Below are positions 8,430 through 18,267 of a stretch of 64,000 nucleotides of DNA, piece by piece; within the stretch, counting starts at the first letter, position 1; each line of letters starts with the position of its first letter. The DNA is from Nannocystis pusilla (GTDB lineage: Bacteria; Myxococcota_A; Polyangia; Nannocystales; Nannocystaceae). The stretch is from positions 6,673,168 to 6,737,167 of the forward strand of contig NZ_JAPNKE010000002.1 in assembly GCF_026626665.1 (NCBI RefSeq). Reading direction: 5' to 3'. The notes beneath the pieces were generated by a model, which made no database searches, was not told where the DNA came from, and saw only the letters and a list, made by a program, of their open reading frames with translations. Position numbers and translations under genes: made by a program.

Positions 8430-10205
8430 ATGCCCGAGTATCACCTGCACGTCGACGCCGACCGCGACGGCGTGGTCGACGACGATCGCAGCCACAACGA
8501 CCGCTGGACGTGGGGCCCCGGCAGCAAGGGCGCGATCATCCTGTGCAACAACGACGACGAGGATCGCAGGCGCCGCTGCGACAACGAGGACGGGCAGATC
8601 AACGCGGCGCCCGACCCCGACGACATCGCCCCGCTGGTGATCCGGCGCGTGGCCGGGCACCCGCCGGCGCCGGGCTCGTGGCGCGGGTTCCTCGAGGTCT
8701 CGGCCGAGGACGCGGCGCGCGTGCGGGTGTTCGCCAGCCGCAACAGCGAGGCGACGCAGGTGCTCGGCGCGGCGATCGGCGACCCGGCTCAGGGCGGCAC
8801 CGCGGCGGTGCTGAGCTGGCCGCTGCCGGACCTGAACTTCACCGAGAAGGAGCTCGGGGTGGAGGCGGTGATGTACGCTCAGGGCAGCTTCACCGGCGAG
8901 GTCGTGATCAAGCTGCGGATCGATCGAGGTGGGGCGGGGACGCACGAGGAGCAGGCCCGGCTGCGGGTCGCGCCGTGGATCGCGTTCAACCACCTCGACC
9001 CGACGACGCGGGTGTACGTCGGCGAGGCGGTCGACAACGCGGGGTTTCGCCGCGACCTCGCGGCCCAGGTCGCCGCGGCCGGGCTGCCCGCGCCGGAGGC
9101 CGCAGCGCCGCCGTACGGCACGGATCGCTGGTTGCAGGACGCGATGGAGATCGGGTTCTCGAGCCTGCCGCGCACCGGCCCGCTGGCGGCGCGCCACCTG
9201 CCGGTCGTGCTGCGCACTGCCAACAATCGCAGCGAGATGCCCTGGGGGGGATCATCGACCGCTACCCGCGCGAGCGCATGCTCGAGCCCGGCTTCGAGTG
9301 GGTCCAGGCGATGCCTCCGACCATTGGCGGCAGCCTCGACTCGTTCGGCAACCTCGAGTGCTCGCCGCCGTTCACCCACCGCCGTCGCGGCAAGGAGTAC
9401 AAGTTCGGCCGCCTGGTCTACGGCGAGCACCCCGACGGCGGCGCCCGGCGCAACATCCAGCCCGAAGTCCTCGATTTCCTGCGCGCACAGCAGGTTCAGG
9501 AGCCGTTCGCGCTCGATACCGGGTGGCTGGTGGTCGGTCACGTCGACGAGGTGATGTCGTTCGTGCCGATGAAGAACGCGCCCAAGAAGTTCAAGGTCGC
9601 GCTCGCCAGCCCGACGGAAGCGCTGACGATCCTGCGCCGCATGAGGGCGGCGCGGCAGGGCTCCGCGCCGCTGCTGCGGCTCACGCCGCCGCCACCGCGG
9701 CCCGATCGGCCAGCGAATGAACCGACGCCGGAGCAGCTGTACGACCAGAACTTCCCGCTGCGCTCGGTCGACGCGATCCTCGACGACCCATTCCACATCG
9801 ACGTGCAGGATGTCGTGCAGGGCTACATCGACGCCATCAAGACCAAGCTCATGGACGAGCTCGACCTGGAAACCAGCGACTTCATTTCGCTGCCGGTGCT
9901 GTTCACGATGGACGAGTCGCTGTTTGTCGCGTACACGCCAGGGGTGGTCAACATGCTGGTATTGACCAAACCCGACAAGACGGTGCGGCTCGTGATCCCC
10001 AAACCGTTCGGGCCGGAGGTCGACGGGGTGTGCCAATCGAAACAGCATCCGCGCCACGCTCGGGCCGCCGGCCGAGACCGGCGTCGACCTCGAGTTCGTC
10101 GACGACTTCTTCACGTATCACGTCAATTACGGCGAGATCCACTGCGGGACCAACAGCAAGCGGGCACCGCCGATCGATCGGTGGTGGTGGGAGCAGCAGG
10201 TATGA
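8430..10205 (+). CDS. Protein-arginine deiminase (PAD family), two frameshifts
   Basis: This would convert peptidyl-arginine to citrulline in a calcium-dependent way. It resembles the animal PAD family, not the Porphyromonas enzyme. The N-terminal part carries 'HVDADRDGVVDDD' and 'WTWGPGSKGAIILCNND', like the middle immunoglobulin-like domain of animal PADs. The catalytic domain keeps the Asp in 'DRWLQDAMEIGF', the His and Asp in 'GHVDEVMSFVP', and the Cys in 'NYGEIHCGTN', just before the stop. At about 591 residues it is shorter than animal PADs (~660), lacking most of the first domain. Frame breaks lie in a G7 run at 9244-9250 and at about 10030-10035; the second restores the first frame, and all catalytic motifs are intact, so the breaks are probably sequencing errors. 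Its stop overlaps the next gene's ATG. In this cassette it may be a delivered effector. Confidence 0.88.
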
Positions 10206-10864
10206 CGCTGAAATGGCCAGAGTTCGTGGCCCTGCGGGGGCTCCACGGCGAGGACTACGCGCGCCAGCGTGACCTCGTGCTCGCCGACCCGACGGCGGCG
10301 ACGACCTACCTGCCGACGTACGCCGGCGACCCCGACTGGCTGTGGCGGACGCTGGCGGCGATCGTCCGCGGCTGGAGCGAGCACGCGGCGCTGTATCGGC
10401 AGGTGCTCGCGGAGCTCGACCAGGTCGACGTCGCCGCCGAGGGCAGGAAGATCACCGGCATCACGCGGATCTGGACCCGGTACCGCATGAGAGCCCGCGA
10501 TGTCTACGGGCCGGCGATCTTGCCGCTGTGCTGGGAGGTGATCCTCGAGTTCGGCGACCTGTGGCCGCGCTGGAAGGTGATCACGTTCCTCGAGATGATC
10601 GGCGCCGTGCCCCGGACGGAGTCGGTCGAGCCGGTGCTCACGTTCATGCAAGAGGTCGCGCCGATCGACTTCATCGAGGCGGCAGTCAACACGCTGCGCG
10701 ACCTCCCGACCGCCGACGTGCAGCCGGCCCTGGCGGCGCGGATGCTCGTGGTCGAGGCGGCGGTCCACGCCCGCGGCAGCCTCGACCCGCGCAGCGCGGA
10801 GCTCCTGCGCCTCTGGTCCAAGCTGCGCCAGGAGGCCGCGGGCGGCCTGAAGCCGCCGCCTTGA
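10202..10864 (+). CDS. Helical HEAT-like protein coupled to the arginine deiminase
   Basis: About 220 residues with no named family that I recognise. The sequence is almost all predicted helix with Leu/Trp-rich pairs ('DWLWRTLAAIVRGWSEH', 'RWKVITFLEMIGAVP', 'DFIEAAVNTLRDLP'), the look of a HEAT-like alpha solenoid. Its ATG overlaps the stop of the deiminase gene in an ATGA arrangement, so the two should be translationally coupled. Small helical proteins made right after a toxin are often its immunity protein, so binding and blocking the deiminase is the natural hypothesis. This is inference from position only; no homologue was checked. Confidence 0.7.
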   Translation: MTLKWPEFVALRGLHGEDYARQRDLVLADPTAATTYLPTYAGDPDWLWRTLAAIVRGWSEHAALYRQVLAELDQVDVAAEGRKITGITRIWTRYRMRARDVYGPAILPLCWEVILEFGDLWPRWKVITFLEMIGAVPRTESVEPVLTFMQEVAPIDFIEAAVNTLRDLPTADVQPALAARMLVVEAAVHARGSLDPRSAELLRLWSKLRQEAAGGLKPPP

Positions 10865-10906
10865 CCCGGTGCGAGCATGGCTCGGACGACGATCGCCGGG
10901 CGCCGC

Positions 10907-11808
10907 TCACGGCAAAGAAGCCGATGCGCACCCGTCGTCTTCAGAGCTTGCGACGCGGCCGGAGCCCTTGCTGCCATGCGCCGCGAGGCCCATGCACCGG
11001 CGCCGTGCCGCTCGCAGGCCGCTTCGCAGGCCGTCCCGCGTCACGACCACACCCTGCGCCGCCAGCCGGTCGAGCGCCTCGCGCCACGGCAGCCCGGCGA
11101 CGGACAGCAGGAGCGCGTCCCGCTCCAGCGCGGCCACGGCGCGGCGCGCGTTCGAGGCCTGGCGTGGCGCCGCGCCGCGATGACGCTCCGCGAGCAGCAG
11201 CCGCTGCGCACCTTCGAGCGCCGCATGGCCGCACAGCTCTGCGCCATCGCTGAGCCGGAGCTTCAAGTCCGGGATGTCGGCCGTGCACAGCTCCCCTTCG
11301 AGCCGCGCCGTCGAGCCGTCGAAGAATGCGCGAACCCTGGGCTCGACGTCACGGCTCAGCGGATTTCCTCGGATGGATCGACCCCGGAGAGCTCGCGCTC
11401 CTGATCGATCAGCGCCGACAGACGGGGACGCAGCGCGTGCTTGCGGGCGAGGTGCTTCGCAGCCGCGACGATGCTCCGCGGCGCGAAGGAGATCGATCGT
11501 TCGAGGAGCACCACGAGCGCGTCTGCGGCGATGTCGCGTGCAGCGTCGGCGTGCGCGAGGCCGCCGCTCGATCGTAATGCCTGCCGCGCGGCGCGGCGCG
11601 CGAGCTCGAGCGCCGCCGCAGGCTGGAGCTGAGCCGCGCCCGGGACCGGACCCGCATCGGAGCAGCTCTCGGCGGCCGGTCGGGGCCTATGCCAACCTCG
11701 GCGACCCGGCTGCGCCCTCGACTCGGAGGTACGGACGGGCCAACGATGACTCGGGCGGGCCGCCGCGCGCCAGGACCCAGCGCGACACCGATTCCGACGA
11801 ATTCGGAC
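10907..11808 (-). pseudogene. Frameshifted helical ORF, possibly sigma-factor-like
   Basis: Two minus-strand frames read like coding sequence. The upstream part (about 11660-11356) has 'ELARRAARQALRSSGG', 'DIAADALVVLLERS' and 'IVAAAKHLARKHALRP', somewhat like region 2 of a sigma-70 factor. The downstream part (11350-10907) has 'AVAALERDALLLSVAGL', 'WREALDRLAAQGVVVTRDGL' and 'SGLRAARRRC', somewhat like region 4. They join if one base is changed near 11355. The N-terminal end is unclear; an ATG at 11808 starts an open frame that would need a further shift. It is convergent with the deiminase cassette. The sigma assignment is weak, and a DNA-binding or unrelated helical protein is equally possible. 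Confidence 0.35.
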
Positions 11809-12219
11809 ATGGAGAGGCTCCTCTTTCCTGTGAGATTGTCCTGAAGCCCCATTGCGGGCCGATCGGTGGATCGAGACGCGCCAATCCGGGCTTCGTCGCG
11901 CGGATGGGAGGCGCGTGACGCTCACGGGTAAAGAGCGACGACTTTCCCGTTGCGATCCAAAATTCTCCGATCTTTCTTCTCACCCGCGGAGAGGGCTCAT
12001 CTTCGCGCCCGGGCGAGCCGAGGTCGCTGCGAAAGCCGCGGCGTCGCCATGAACGCGCCGCACCGCGCGCCGCATCGCGTCGGCCTCACACAGCCCGGAT
12101 ATCACCGGGTGCAAGAGGGACGAGCGCCGGCACCGACGCCGCGCGCTCGTACACCCGAAGACGGATCACAACCATACGAGCGTCGCCCAGCCGACGCGCG
12201 AATCGAAGGAGAGGAAGCC
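11809..12219. other. Gene-free leader of the Lod-type operon
   Basis: About 400 bases between the decayed minus-strand ORF and the operon start. The part at 11935-11995 is richer in A and T and is the best place for a promoter, but I cannot name boxes. A good ribosome binding site (GAAGGAGAGGAAG) ends the stretch just before 12220. Confidence 0.4.
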
Positions 12220-12837
12220 ATGGCGGATCAGAAACTGACGTTCTCGGTAGATTGTGCCACGATCTGGGACACCTACAACAACGGCAACGACACCCTGGAC
12301 AGCCCCGGCTGGCTCAGCCACACCGGCAACAACGGCCAGGTCGTGCTCTACGTGAACTACATCCTGCAGTCGGACGTGCAGACGCACGTGCAGATCGCCC
12401 TCGGCGACGACGTGTCCATCAACGCGGTGAACCGCTCGGAGCAGGACAACTACAAGTGCGCGGTCGTGCGGTTCAATGCGATGAACTTCAACGGCAACCA
12501 GCTCTCGCTCGACACGATGAACAACGACGACCTCACGCCCATCGACCTGCCCGAGTTCATCAGCCTGCCCGCCACCCTGCCCTACCTCGACTACGACCCC
12601 AGCACGTCGCAGACCGGCACCGGATGGGTGCGCAACACCATCGATTACGGCAACAATCCGATCGGCGTCATGACGACGCGGAACTCGATCGTCAAGAGCA
12701 CCGGTCTGCGGGTCCCGTCCATCAAGTTCACGGCGCTGAACCGGGGCTTGATGCAGTACCGGGTCGAGATCGCCGTCTCGTATCAAGGCTCGGCGCCGCG
12801 GTACTACTCCTTCGATCCGTTCCTGCAGATCGGCTAG
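12220..12837 (+). CDS. Hypothetical protein, first gene of Lod-type operon
   Basis: A 205-residue protein of unknown family. It is acidic, rich in Asn/Asp/Tyr and beta-type stretches ('LTFSVDCATIWDTYNNGND', 'VVLYVNYILQSDVQTHVQIA', 'YRVEIAVSYQGSAP') and has no signal peptide, suggesting a soluble beta-sandwich like small secreted or inclusion-type proteins (the PixA/AidA group came to mind but was not established). Codon use and spacing agree with its neighbours. The start is set by GAAGGAGAGGAAG seven bases before the ATG. It is followed 86 bases later by the first of two paralogous domains and then by the LodA/LodB pair, so a role as substrate, carrier or partner of that oxidase is possible. 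Confidence 0.75.
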   Translation: MADQKLTFSVDCATIWDTYNNGNDTLDSPGWLSHTGNNGQVVLYVNYILQSDVQTHVQIALGDDVSINAVNRSEQDNYKCAVVRFNAMNFNGNQLSLDTMNNDDLTPIDLPEFISLPATLPYLDYDPSTSQTGTGWVRNTIDYGNNPIGVMTTRNSIVKSTGLRVPSIKFTALNRGLMQYRVEIAVSYQGSAPRYYSFDPFLQIG

Positions 12838-12923
12838 CCCGCGCCGACCCTGTCCACCCCGCCCCGCGCCCGGAGGCCCTCGTGGCCCCGCGGGCGCGAG
12901 GCCCTTCCCATCAGGAGCGACCG

Positions 12924-13727
12924 ATGTCCCAACCACAACGAAGCCAGAGCGATGGTCTTTCCGCCCAGCACGGGTTCTTCGTGCTCTCGCGGGCGTTCCC
13001 CTACGTCTCGGACGAGGGGTTCACGTTCAACCTGATCCTCATCTACCACTCCGCGGTGTTCAAGATGCCGGCGCACGCCTACCAGATGGCCATGCTCGCG
13101 TCGTTGCCCGACGACGTCGCGGCCGCGCTCAACGCCGACATCGACCGGTACGGCGAGGACAGCCTCATCAGCAGCGGCGGCTACATGCGGATCTTGCACA
13201 ACACCGCGCCCCTGACGCTGCAGAGCATCGCGGACGCCGAGCCGACCATGGACGCGCCGTACGACTTCCAGGCCTCCCTCAAGCGCAAGGGGCCCGACGA
13301 CTACCCCGAGTTCGGGCCCAACCCGTTCGTGATGTCGGTCCGGAAGATCCTCTACTTCCGTCCCTTCGACCCCGACGAGCAGTACCCGTCGGAGAGCAAG
13401 TACATCTTCTTGCCGGCCCCCGACGGCACCTGCTACGTGGCCCATTACCTCGCCCGCTACACCGACTTCGACTCCATCCAAAAGGGCGGGGCCTACCCGC
13501 CGTGGGGCGCACCCCCGCGGGATGGCTGGGACGAGCAGAACGCGTTCGCCGAGGTGCTCCTGCCGGGGGTCCCGCCCTATCAGGGCGGCGATCTGCCGCG
13601 ACTGAGCCCGCTCGCCGTCGGGCAGAGCTACTCGTTCGTGCGCGTCGTCGACGGCACCTCGACCGTCGAGCAGGCGATCCGGCGCAGCTCCTGGTTCGAC
13701 ACCACCGTCATCAACGGAGACATGTGA
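12924..13727 (+). CDS. Hypothetical protein, paralogue of the LodA-fused domain
   Basis: A 267-residue protein without a recognised family. It is strongly similar along its whole length to the first ~265 residues of the next gene: shared motifs include 'LIYHSAVFKMPAHAYQMAML' versus 'LLYHASVFTAPAQAYQMAML', 'SVRKILYFR', 'SKYIFLP', 'EVLLPGVPPYQGG' and 'WFDTTVINGD'. It has no signal peptide or membrane segment. AGGAGCG lies nine bases before the ATG. Its stop is three bases from the ATG of the LodA gene, with translational coupling likely. The pair suggests a two-subunit or tandem-domain arrangement serving the oxidase. Confidence 0.82.
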   Translation: MSQPQRSQSDGLSAQHGFFVLSRAFPYVSDEGFTFNLILIYHSAVFKMPAHAYQMAMLASLPDDVAAALNADIDRYGEDSLISSGGYMRILHNTAPLTLQSIADAEPTMDAPYDFQASLKRKGPDDYPEFGPNPFVMSVRKILYFRPFDPDEQYPSESKYIFLPAPDGTCYVAHYLARYTDFDSIQKGGAYPPWGAPPRDGWDEQNAFAEVLLPGVPPYQGGDLPRLSPLAVGQSYSFVRVVDGTSTVEQAIRRSSWFDTTVINGDM

Positions 13728-13730
13728 GCG

Positions 13731-16419
13731 ATGTCGGCCGAGAAAGCGACGCAGGGCGATGAGCTGTCGGCAGCGCACGAGTTCCTCGTGCTCTCGCGGC
13801 CGCAACGATTGACCCTCGACCAGGGCTACACGATCGATCTCACCCTCCTTTACCACGCCTCGGTGTTCACGGCGCCGGCGCAGGCCTATCAGATGGCCAT
13901 GCTCGTCTCCCTGCCCGAGGACGCCGCAAACGCGCTCGACGCAGATCTCGCCGCGTACGGAGACAATGGCCTGCTCACGAGCGGCGGCTTCATGCGGGTC
14001 CTGCAGAGCACGCAGGACCTGACGCTGCAGACGATCGCGGACGCCGCGCCGACCATGGACTCCCCGTACCAATTCCAGGCCACCCTCGAGCGCAAGGGGG
14101 CCAGCGGCAGCGTCGGATTCGGGCCCTCTCGGTTCATGGCCTCGGTGCGGAAGATCCTCTACTTTCGCCAGCTCGACCCCGACGCGCAGTATCCGTCACA
14201 GAGCAAGTACATCTTCTTGCCGAGCCCCGACGGCGCCTGCCACGTGGCTCACTACCTCACCCGGCGCCCCGACTTCGACGCCATCCAGACGGGCGGCGAC
14301 TACCCGCCCTGGGCGGACGCGCCGGGGGAGACCTGGGACGACAAGAATCGCTTCCTCGAGGTGCTCTTGCCGGGAGTACCGCCATACCAGGGCGGGACGC
14401 TGCCGAATCAGAGCCCGCTCGCCGTCGGACAGAGCGACTCGTTCGTCCGAGTGTTTGACAGCTCGACCGTCGAACAGACGATCCAAAAAAGCGCCTGGTT
14501 CGACACCACCACCATCAACGGAGACGACCCCGTGGATTCGCAAATCGTCAGCGTCGCCATCTACCCGGGCATCGGGGTGGCGCGAATCGGGAACAGCGAC
14601 GAGTACTTCATCGGCCCCGAGGTACCCACCCCCGTCGCCCAGCAGCCGGGCTTCTACCGCGACCAGCAGGGCGCCCTGAAGCGCCAGGCCGCGCGCTTCC
14701 GCATCTACGGGCTCGACGCGAACGGCAACGTCGTCCGCGAGATCACGGCCGCCGAGGCGCAGATCACCTGGACGGTGCAGGTCGCCAACAAGAAGGCGTC
14801 CTGGTATCAGTTCGGCGTCGCGCTCGACCTGCCCGAGTCGGTGCCGGTCAGTCGCCGCAACGCGCTGATCAAGGGCGACGACCGCAAGAAGCTCGAGATC
14901 ACCCCGGCCCCGGCGTCCATCACCGGCGCGTCGCAGACTGACTTCGCCGCGCACCAGCTCGCGGGCCAGTTCTTCGGCAAGTCGGTCGTCCTGGCCGAGC
15001 TCGGCACCGACGAGGCCGGCCGACTCCTCTTCCTCGGCGGTCGCGGTCAGTCGATCCCGGCCGTAGACGGCGGCAGGGCCTACACGTACGGCAACAACGA
15101 CGGCTACTGCGACGACACCTGCGACGGCGTCATCCAGGCCACCGTGAAGCTCGGCCAGCAGACCCTGCAAGCCAAGCCGGCCTGGGTCGTCGTGGCGCCG
15201 CCCAATACGCGCCGGACCTCAAGTCGATGGTCACGCTCTACGACATCCTCGCGAATACCTACACCGGCCAGTGGTGGCCGCAGAAGGCGCGGCCGTCGTT
15301 CACGAGCGACATCTACCCGATCCTCGAGCGCTTCAGCGCCACGCAGTGGGTGAACAAGGGCTTCGCCGCGCAGTTCGGCTGGAAGGGGCCCAACTACTTC
15401 CCGGACCAGCTCGACGTGCTCGCGGCGCCCGGCCAGGAGTTCGCCGCCCAGCGACGGATCCTCTTCAATCAGTTCCGCTACCCGCGGCGCTTCAACAGCA
15501 AGATCCGCCTGACCGCGCCCGACAACACCGGCCTGAGCGGCGGCATCAGCATCGCCGAGTGGCCGTCGTACTACGGCGACGCCACTGCCTTCAGCGACCC
15601 CACCAGCGACGCCTATATGGCGGTCACCGAGCTGCAATACCAGTACCTCTGGCAGTGGGCGAACGGCGACTTCGACGCGGACTGGCGGGGCGCCCCGCCC
15701 GCGGCCCCGACGTCGATCGACCAGGTGCCCGTGCAGGATCAGCCCGCGACGCTGGACCGCGCGGCGATGGAGTTCTGCCTGGGCGGGCCCTTCCACCCCG
15801 GCTGCGAGGTGACCTGGCCCATCCGCAACTACACCATGTTCACCGAGCCGTTCCGGATCCGCACGTGGCCCGACGGTGTGGCCAATCAGGACTACGGCGA
15901 CCAGCTCTCGCCCGAGCAGGTCTATGTGCAGGGTCGCGGGGCCACCGTCGGCGGGCCGCTCTATTTCAACGGCCCCGGGGACCTGACCCGCTGGATGGCC
16001 GTCCCCTGGCAGACCGACACCGCGAGCTGCCGCTCGGGGTACGTCCCGGAGTACGACCCCTACCTGCCCACCTTCTGGCCGCACCGCGTCCCCAACCATG
16101 TGCTCACCGAGGCCGCGTACCGGCAGATCATGGCGGCCACGACCCCCGAGGACGCCATGGCGGCCTTCCAGGGGCGCGAGGTCTGGTACCGCTGGCTCGG
16201 CGCCGACGACGATTACCAGGGCCAGCTCGAGACGATGATCCAGCGCTTCGGCGACCTGGGGATCGTCGAGCGCTTCCCGGGCCGACGAACGTCAACAACA
16301 TGCCGGCGGAGCTCTACGTGGAGACGGGCGTGCAGTTCACGGGGGAGGCCCCGCTCACGGTCCCGCACAACGCGAGCGCCCGCCCGTTCGTCGGCTACCC
16401 GCACAAGAGGGAGGACTGA
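13731..16419 (+). CDS. LodA/GoxA-type quinoprotein oxidase with extra N-terminal domain
   Basis: From about residue 265 on this is a LodA-like amino-acid oxidase ('SVAIYPGIGVARIGNSDEYF', 'WTVQVANKKASWYQFG', 'FCLGGPFHPGCEVTWPIRN'). LodA enzymes use a Cys-Trp quinone (CTQ) cofactor and release hydrogen peroxide, which is antibacterial. The Cys in 'HPGCEVTW' is the likely cofactor Cys. The first ~265 residues duplicate the preceding gene and are fused in frame. A GTG at 14532, where LodA homology begins, has GGAG about ten bases upstream and could be an internal start. Two one-base breaks, at about 15210-15220 and 16285-16295, are needed to read through; conserved sequence continues across both. 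The stop is one base before the LodB start. Confidence 0.87.
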
Positions 16420-16420
16420 A

Positions 16421-17596
16421 ATGACGACAGCGCACGACGAACCTCGCGCGTTCGACGTGGCGGTCATCGGCGGCGGCCCAGCCGGTGCGGCGGCCGCTCT
16501 GACCCTCGCGCGCGCGGGGCGTCGGGCGCTGCTCGTCGACGCGACCCCCGCCGGCCTCGGCTTCGCGGCCGGCGAGGGCCTGCCCCCCGCCGCGGTCCCT
16601 CTGCTGCACGATCTCGGGGCGCTCGAGGCATTCCTCGCCGACGAGCACCTGCCGTCGTACGGCAACGAGAGCGTGTGGGGCGGGCCCTCGCCCGTGATCC
16701 ACGATTTCCTCCGCGATCCGCGGGGCCACGGCTTTCACCTCGACCGCGCTCGCTTCGACGCCACCCTCCGCCGCCGCGCGCGAGAGGAGGGGGTCGAGGT
16801 CCGCGCCGCGACGCGCCTCCATACATTCGTGCGCGACGACGCCGGGGGCTTCCGGCTCGCGTTGAAGGGCGACGAGGGCGCGGCCGCGGAGGCCCGCTGC
16901 GCGTTCATCGTCGACGCCACCGGCCGGGCCGCGTCCGTGGCACGCCGGCTCGGCGCGCGCCGAATTCAGGACGACGCGCAGATCGCAATCATCGCAGTCC
17001 ACGAGCGCGACGAGCAGGCGGAGCCTTGCGATCGGGACAGCCTCACCCTGGTCGAGTCGGTCCCCGAGGGCTGGTGGTACACGGCCCTGTTGCCGCGGCG
17101 GCGGCGGGTCGTGGTCTTCTTGACGGACGCAGATCTGCCCGCCGCCCGCGTCGCCGCGACGCCCGCGGGGTTCGACGAGCTCCTGGCCCGCACCCGCCGG
17201 GTCCGCGCAAGGCTCGAGGCGGCTCCCTACCGGCGAATCCTCGGACCGCGCGGCGGCCCGGCCTCGACCTCGCGGCTGGCACAGGCGCACGGAGCGGGCT
17301 GGGTGGCCGTCGGCGACGCCGCGATGGCCTTCGATCCGCTGTCGTCGCAGGGCATCCTGACCGCCCTCTATGCCGGGCTCCGCGTGGGGCTCGCGCTCCA
17401 CGCCGAGCTCGGAGGAGCTGCCGGCAGCGTGGCGCGAGAGAGCGCGGCGCTGGGCCGCATCCACGAGGTCTACCGCGAGCGCAGGCGCCTCATCCACGCC
17501 GAGGAGCGGCGCTGGCCGGAAGCGCCCTACTGGCTGCGCCGGCTCACGCTGCCGGAACTGGACGCGGCGGGAGAGGAAGCGAGCTCGGGCCGATGA
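16421..17596 (+). CDS. FAD-dependent LodB-like maturation flavoprotein
   Basis: A 391-residue flavoprotein of the group containing LodB, GoxB and tryptophan halogenase-like monooxygenases. The N-terminal dinucleotide-binding motif is 'VAVIGGGPAGAAAALTLARA' and the second FAD motif is 'GWVAVGDAAMAFDPLSSQG'. LodB proteins are needed to form the CTQ cofactor in LodA, and the one-base spacing to the LodA stop supports that role. No halogenase WxWxIP motif was found, against a halogenase. GAGGGAGGAC before the ATG is a good ribosome binding site. It closes the operon begun at 12220. Confidence 0.9.
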   Translation: MTTAHDEPRAFDVAVIGGGPAGAAAALTLARAGRRALLVDATPAGLGFAAGEGLPPAAVPLLHDLGALEAFLADEHLPSYGNESVWGGPSPVIHDFLRDPRGHGFHLDRARFDATLRRRAREEGVEVRAATRLHTFVRDDAGGFRLALKGDEGAAAEARCAFIVDATGRAASVARRLGARRIQDDAQIAIIAVHERDEQAEPCDRDSLTLVESVPEGWWYTALLPRRRRVVVFLTDADLPAARVAATPAGFDELLARTRRVRARLEAAPYRRILGPRGGPASTSRLAQAHGAGWVAVGDAAMAFDPLSSQGILTALYAGLRVGLALHAELGGAAGSVARESAALGRIHEVYRERRRLIHAEERRWPEAPYWLRRLTLPELDAAGEEASSGR

Positions 17597-17695
17597 GCTG
17601 CTCCGACTCCGCGTGAACGCGACTCCGCCGAAATGAAGTGTGTATAGCTGCACATGACCTTTCGGACATATCACAAGAGCACCGACCCCGGGGTC

Positions 17696-17760
17696 GCGGC
17701 GGGAACCGCTCCACCAGCTCCGCGGTGCGGCCGGTCTCGCGGGTCTCGCCGCCCGAGGAG
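17696..17760 (-). pseudogene. Possible relic of a Ser/Thr kinase gene 3' end
   Basis: This stretch resembles 24172-24237, the 3' end of the kinase gene on the same strand. Shared blocks include GCGGCGGGAACC and GCGGTGCGGCCGG with the same spacing. The intact gene encodes 'GRTAELAALERRFPPRY' there. The rest of a kinase gene is not present, so it would be a deletion relic or a partial duplication. High GC makes chance similarity possible. Confidence 0.35.
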
Positions 17761-17825
17761 CTGGCGCTCCTGCGGGAAGCGCTCCGGGCGGCCGTCGATT
17801 CCACCGGAGTCGCTGCTAAAGGCGA

Positions 17826-17912
17826 CGCGAGTTCTTCGCGCTGGTCGTGGGCCAGGCGAAGGCCGCCGGGCTGATGAGCAACGAGCACTTCTCGGTCGAC
17901 GGCATGCAACGA
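17826..17912 (+). pseudogene. IS5-type transposase fragment
   Basis: One frame reads 'EFFALVVGQAKAAGLMSNEH' followed by 'FSVDG', which matches the conserved stretch before the catalytic Asp of many IS5/IS1182-type transposases (typically 'LMSDEHFSVDGT'). Similarity stops abruptly after this, and no terminal inverted repeats were seen. It is a short relic, next to the kinase-tail relic, in a gene-free region between the Lod operon and the hybrid kinase. Confidence 0.55.
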
Positions 17913-18267
17913 ACGAGCGGAAGGTTCGGCCGTCTCCACCGCGACCATGCTCGCGCGCGGCGATCTCGCCCGACGGGCAAGCGTCGAGTGCCGCGAGATG
18001 GTCGATATGCGCCTGAGGGACGAGCGCCACCGAACTCGACCAAACCCGCTCCGACCACGAACCGCTCCCCCGGCGCCGGGGCGAGGAGCGTCGACACGAC
18101 ATCGGCCTCTGCAGGGGCACTTCGTGTGCGTGGCGGCGCCACAGCCTCAATGACGACGGGGCCGAACGCGGGCGGGCGGCCTGGGCTACCCTCTTCGTGG
18201 CATCGTCGTCTTCGCCGCCCTATGGGAGACGCGGGCGCGGCGCCCTGGTGCGGCTCGGACCGCCATC

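Larger units (their letters stand above)
17597..18267. other. Relic-rich intergenic region
   Basis: Apart from the two relics listed, a near-palindrome ACATGACC-TTTC-GGACATAT lies at 17652-17671, soon after the LodB stop, and could act as a terminator. On the minus strand at 17960-18130 a stretch reads as possible old coding sequence ('VVSTLLAPAPGERFVVGAGL', 'QAHIDHLAALDACPSG') in two frames. No intact gene is seen. Confidence 0.45.

Noticed and set aside
8430-16419. Programmed frameshifting in the deiminase and LodA genes
   Set aside because: No slippery heptamer with a downstream structure was identified, and similar breaks occur throughout the window in unrelated genes, which points to sequence errors.
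16421-17596. Tryptophan halogenase
   Set aside because: The WxWxIP motif was not found and the gene sits directly after LodA, which fits a LodB-type protein better.
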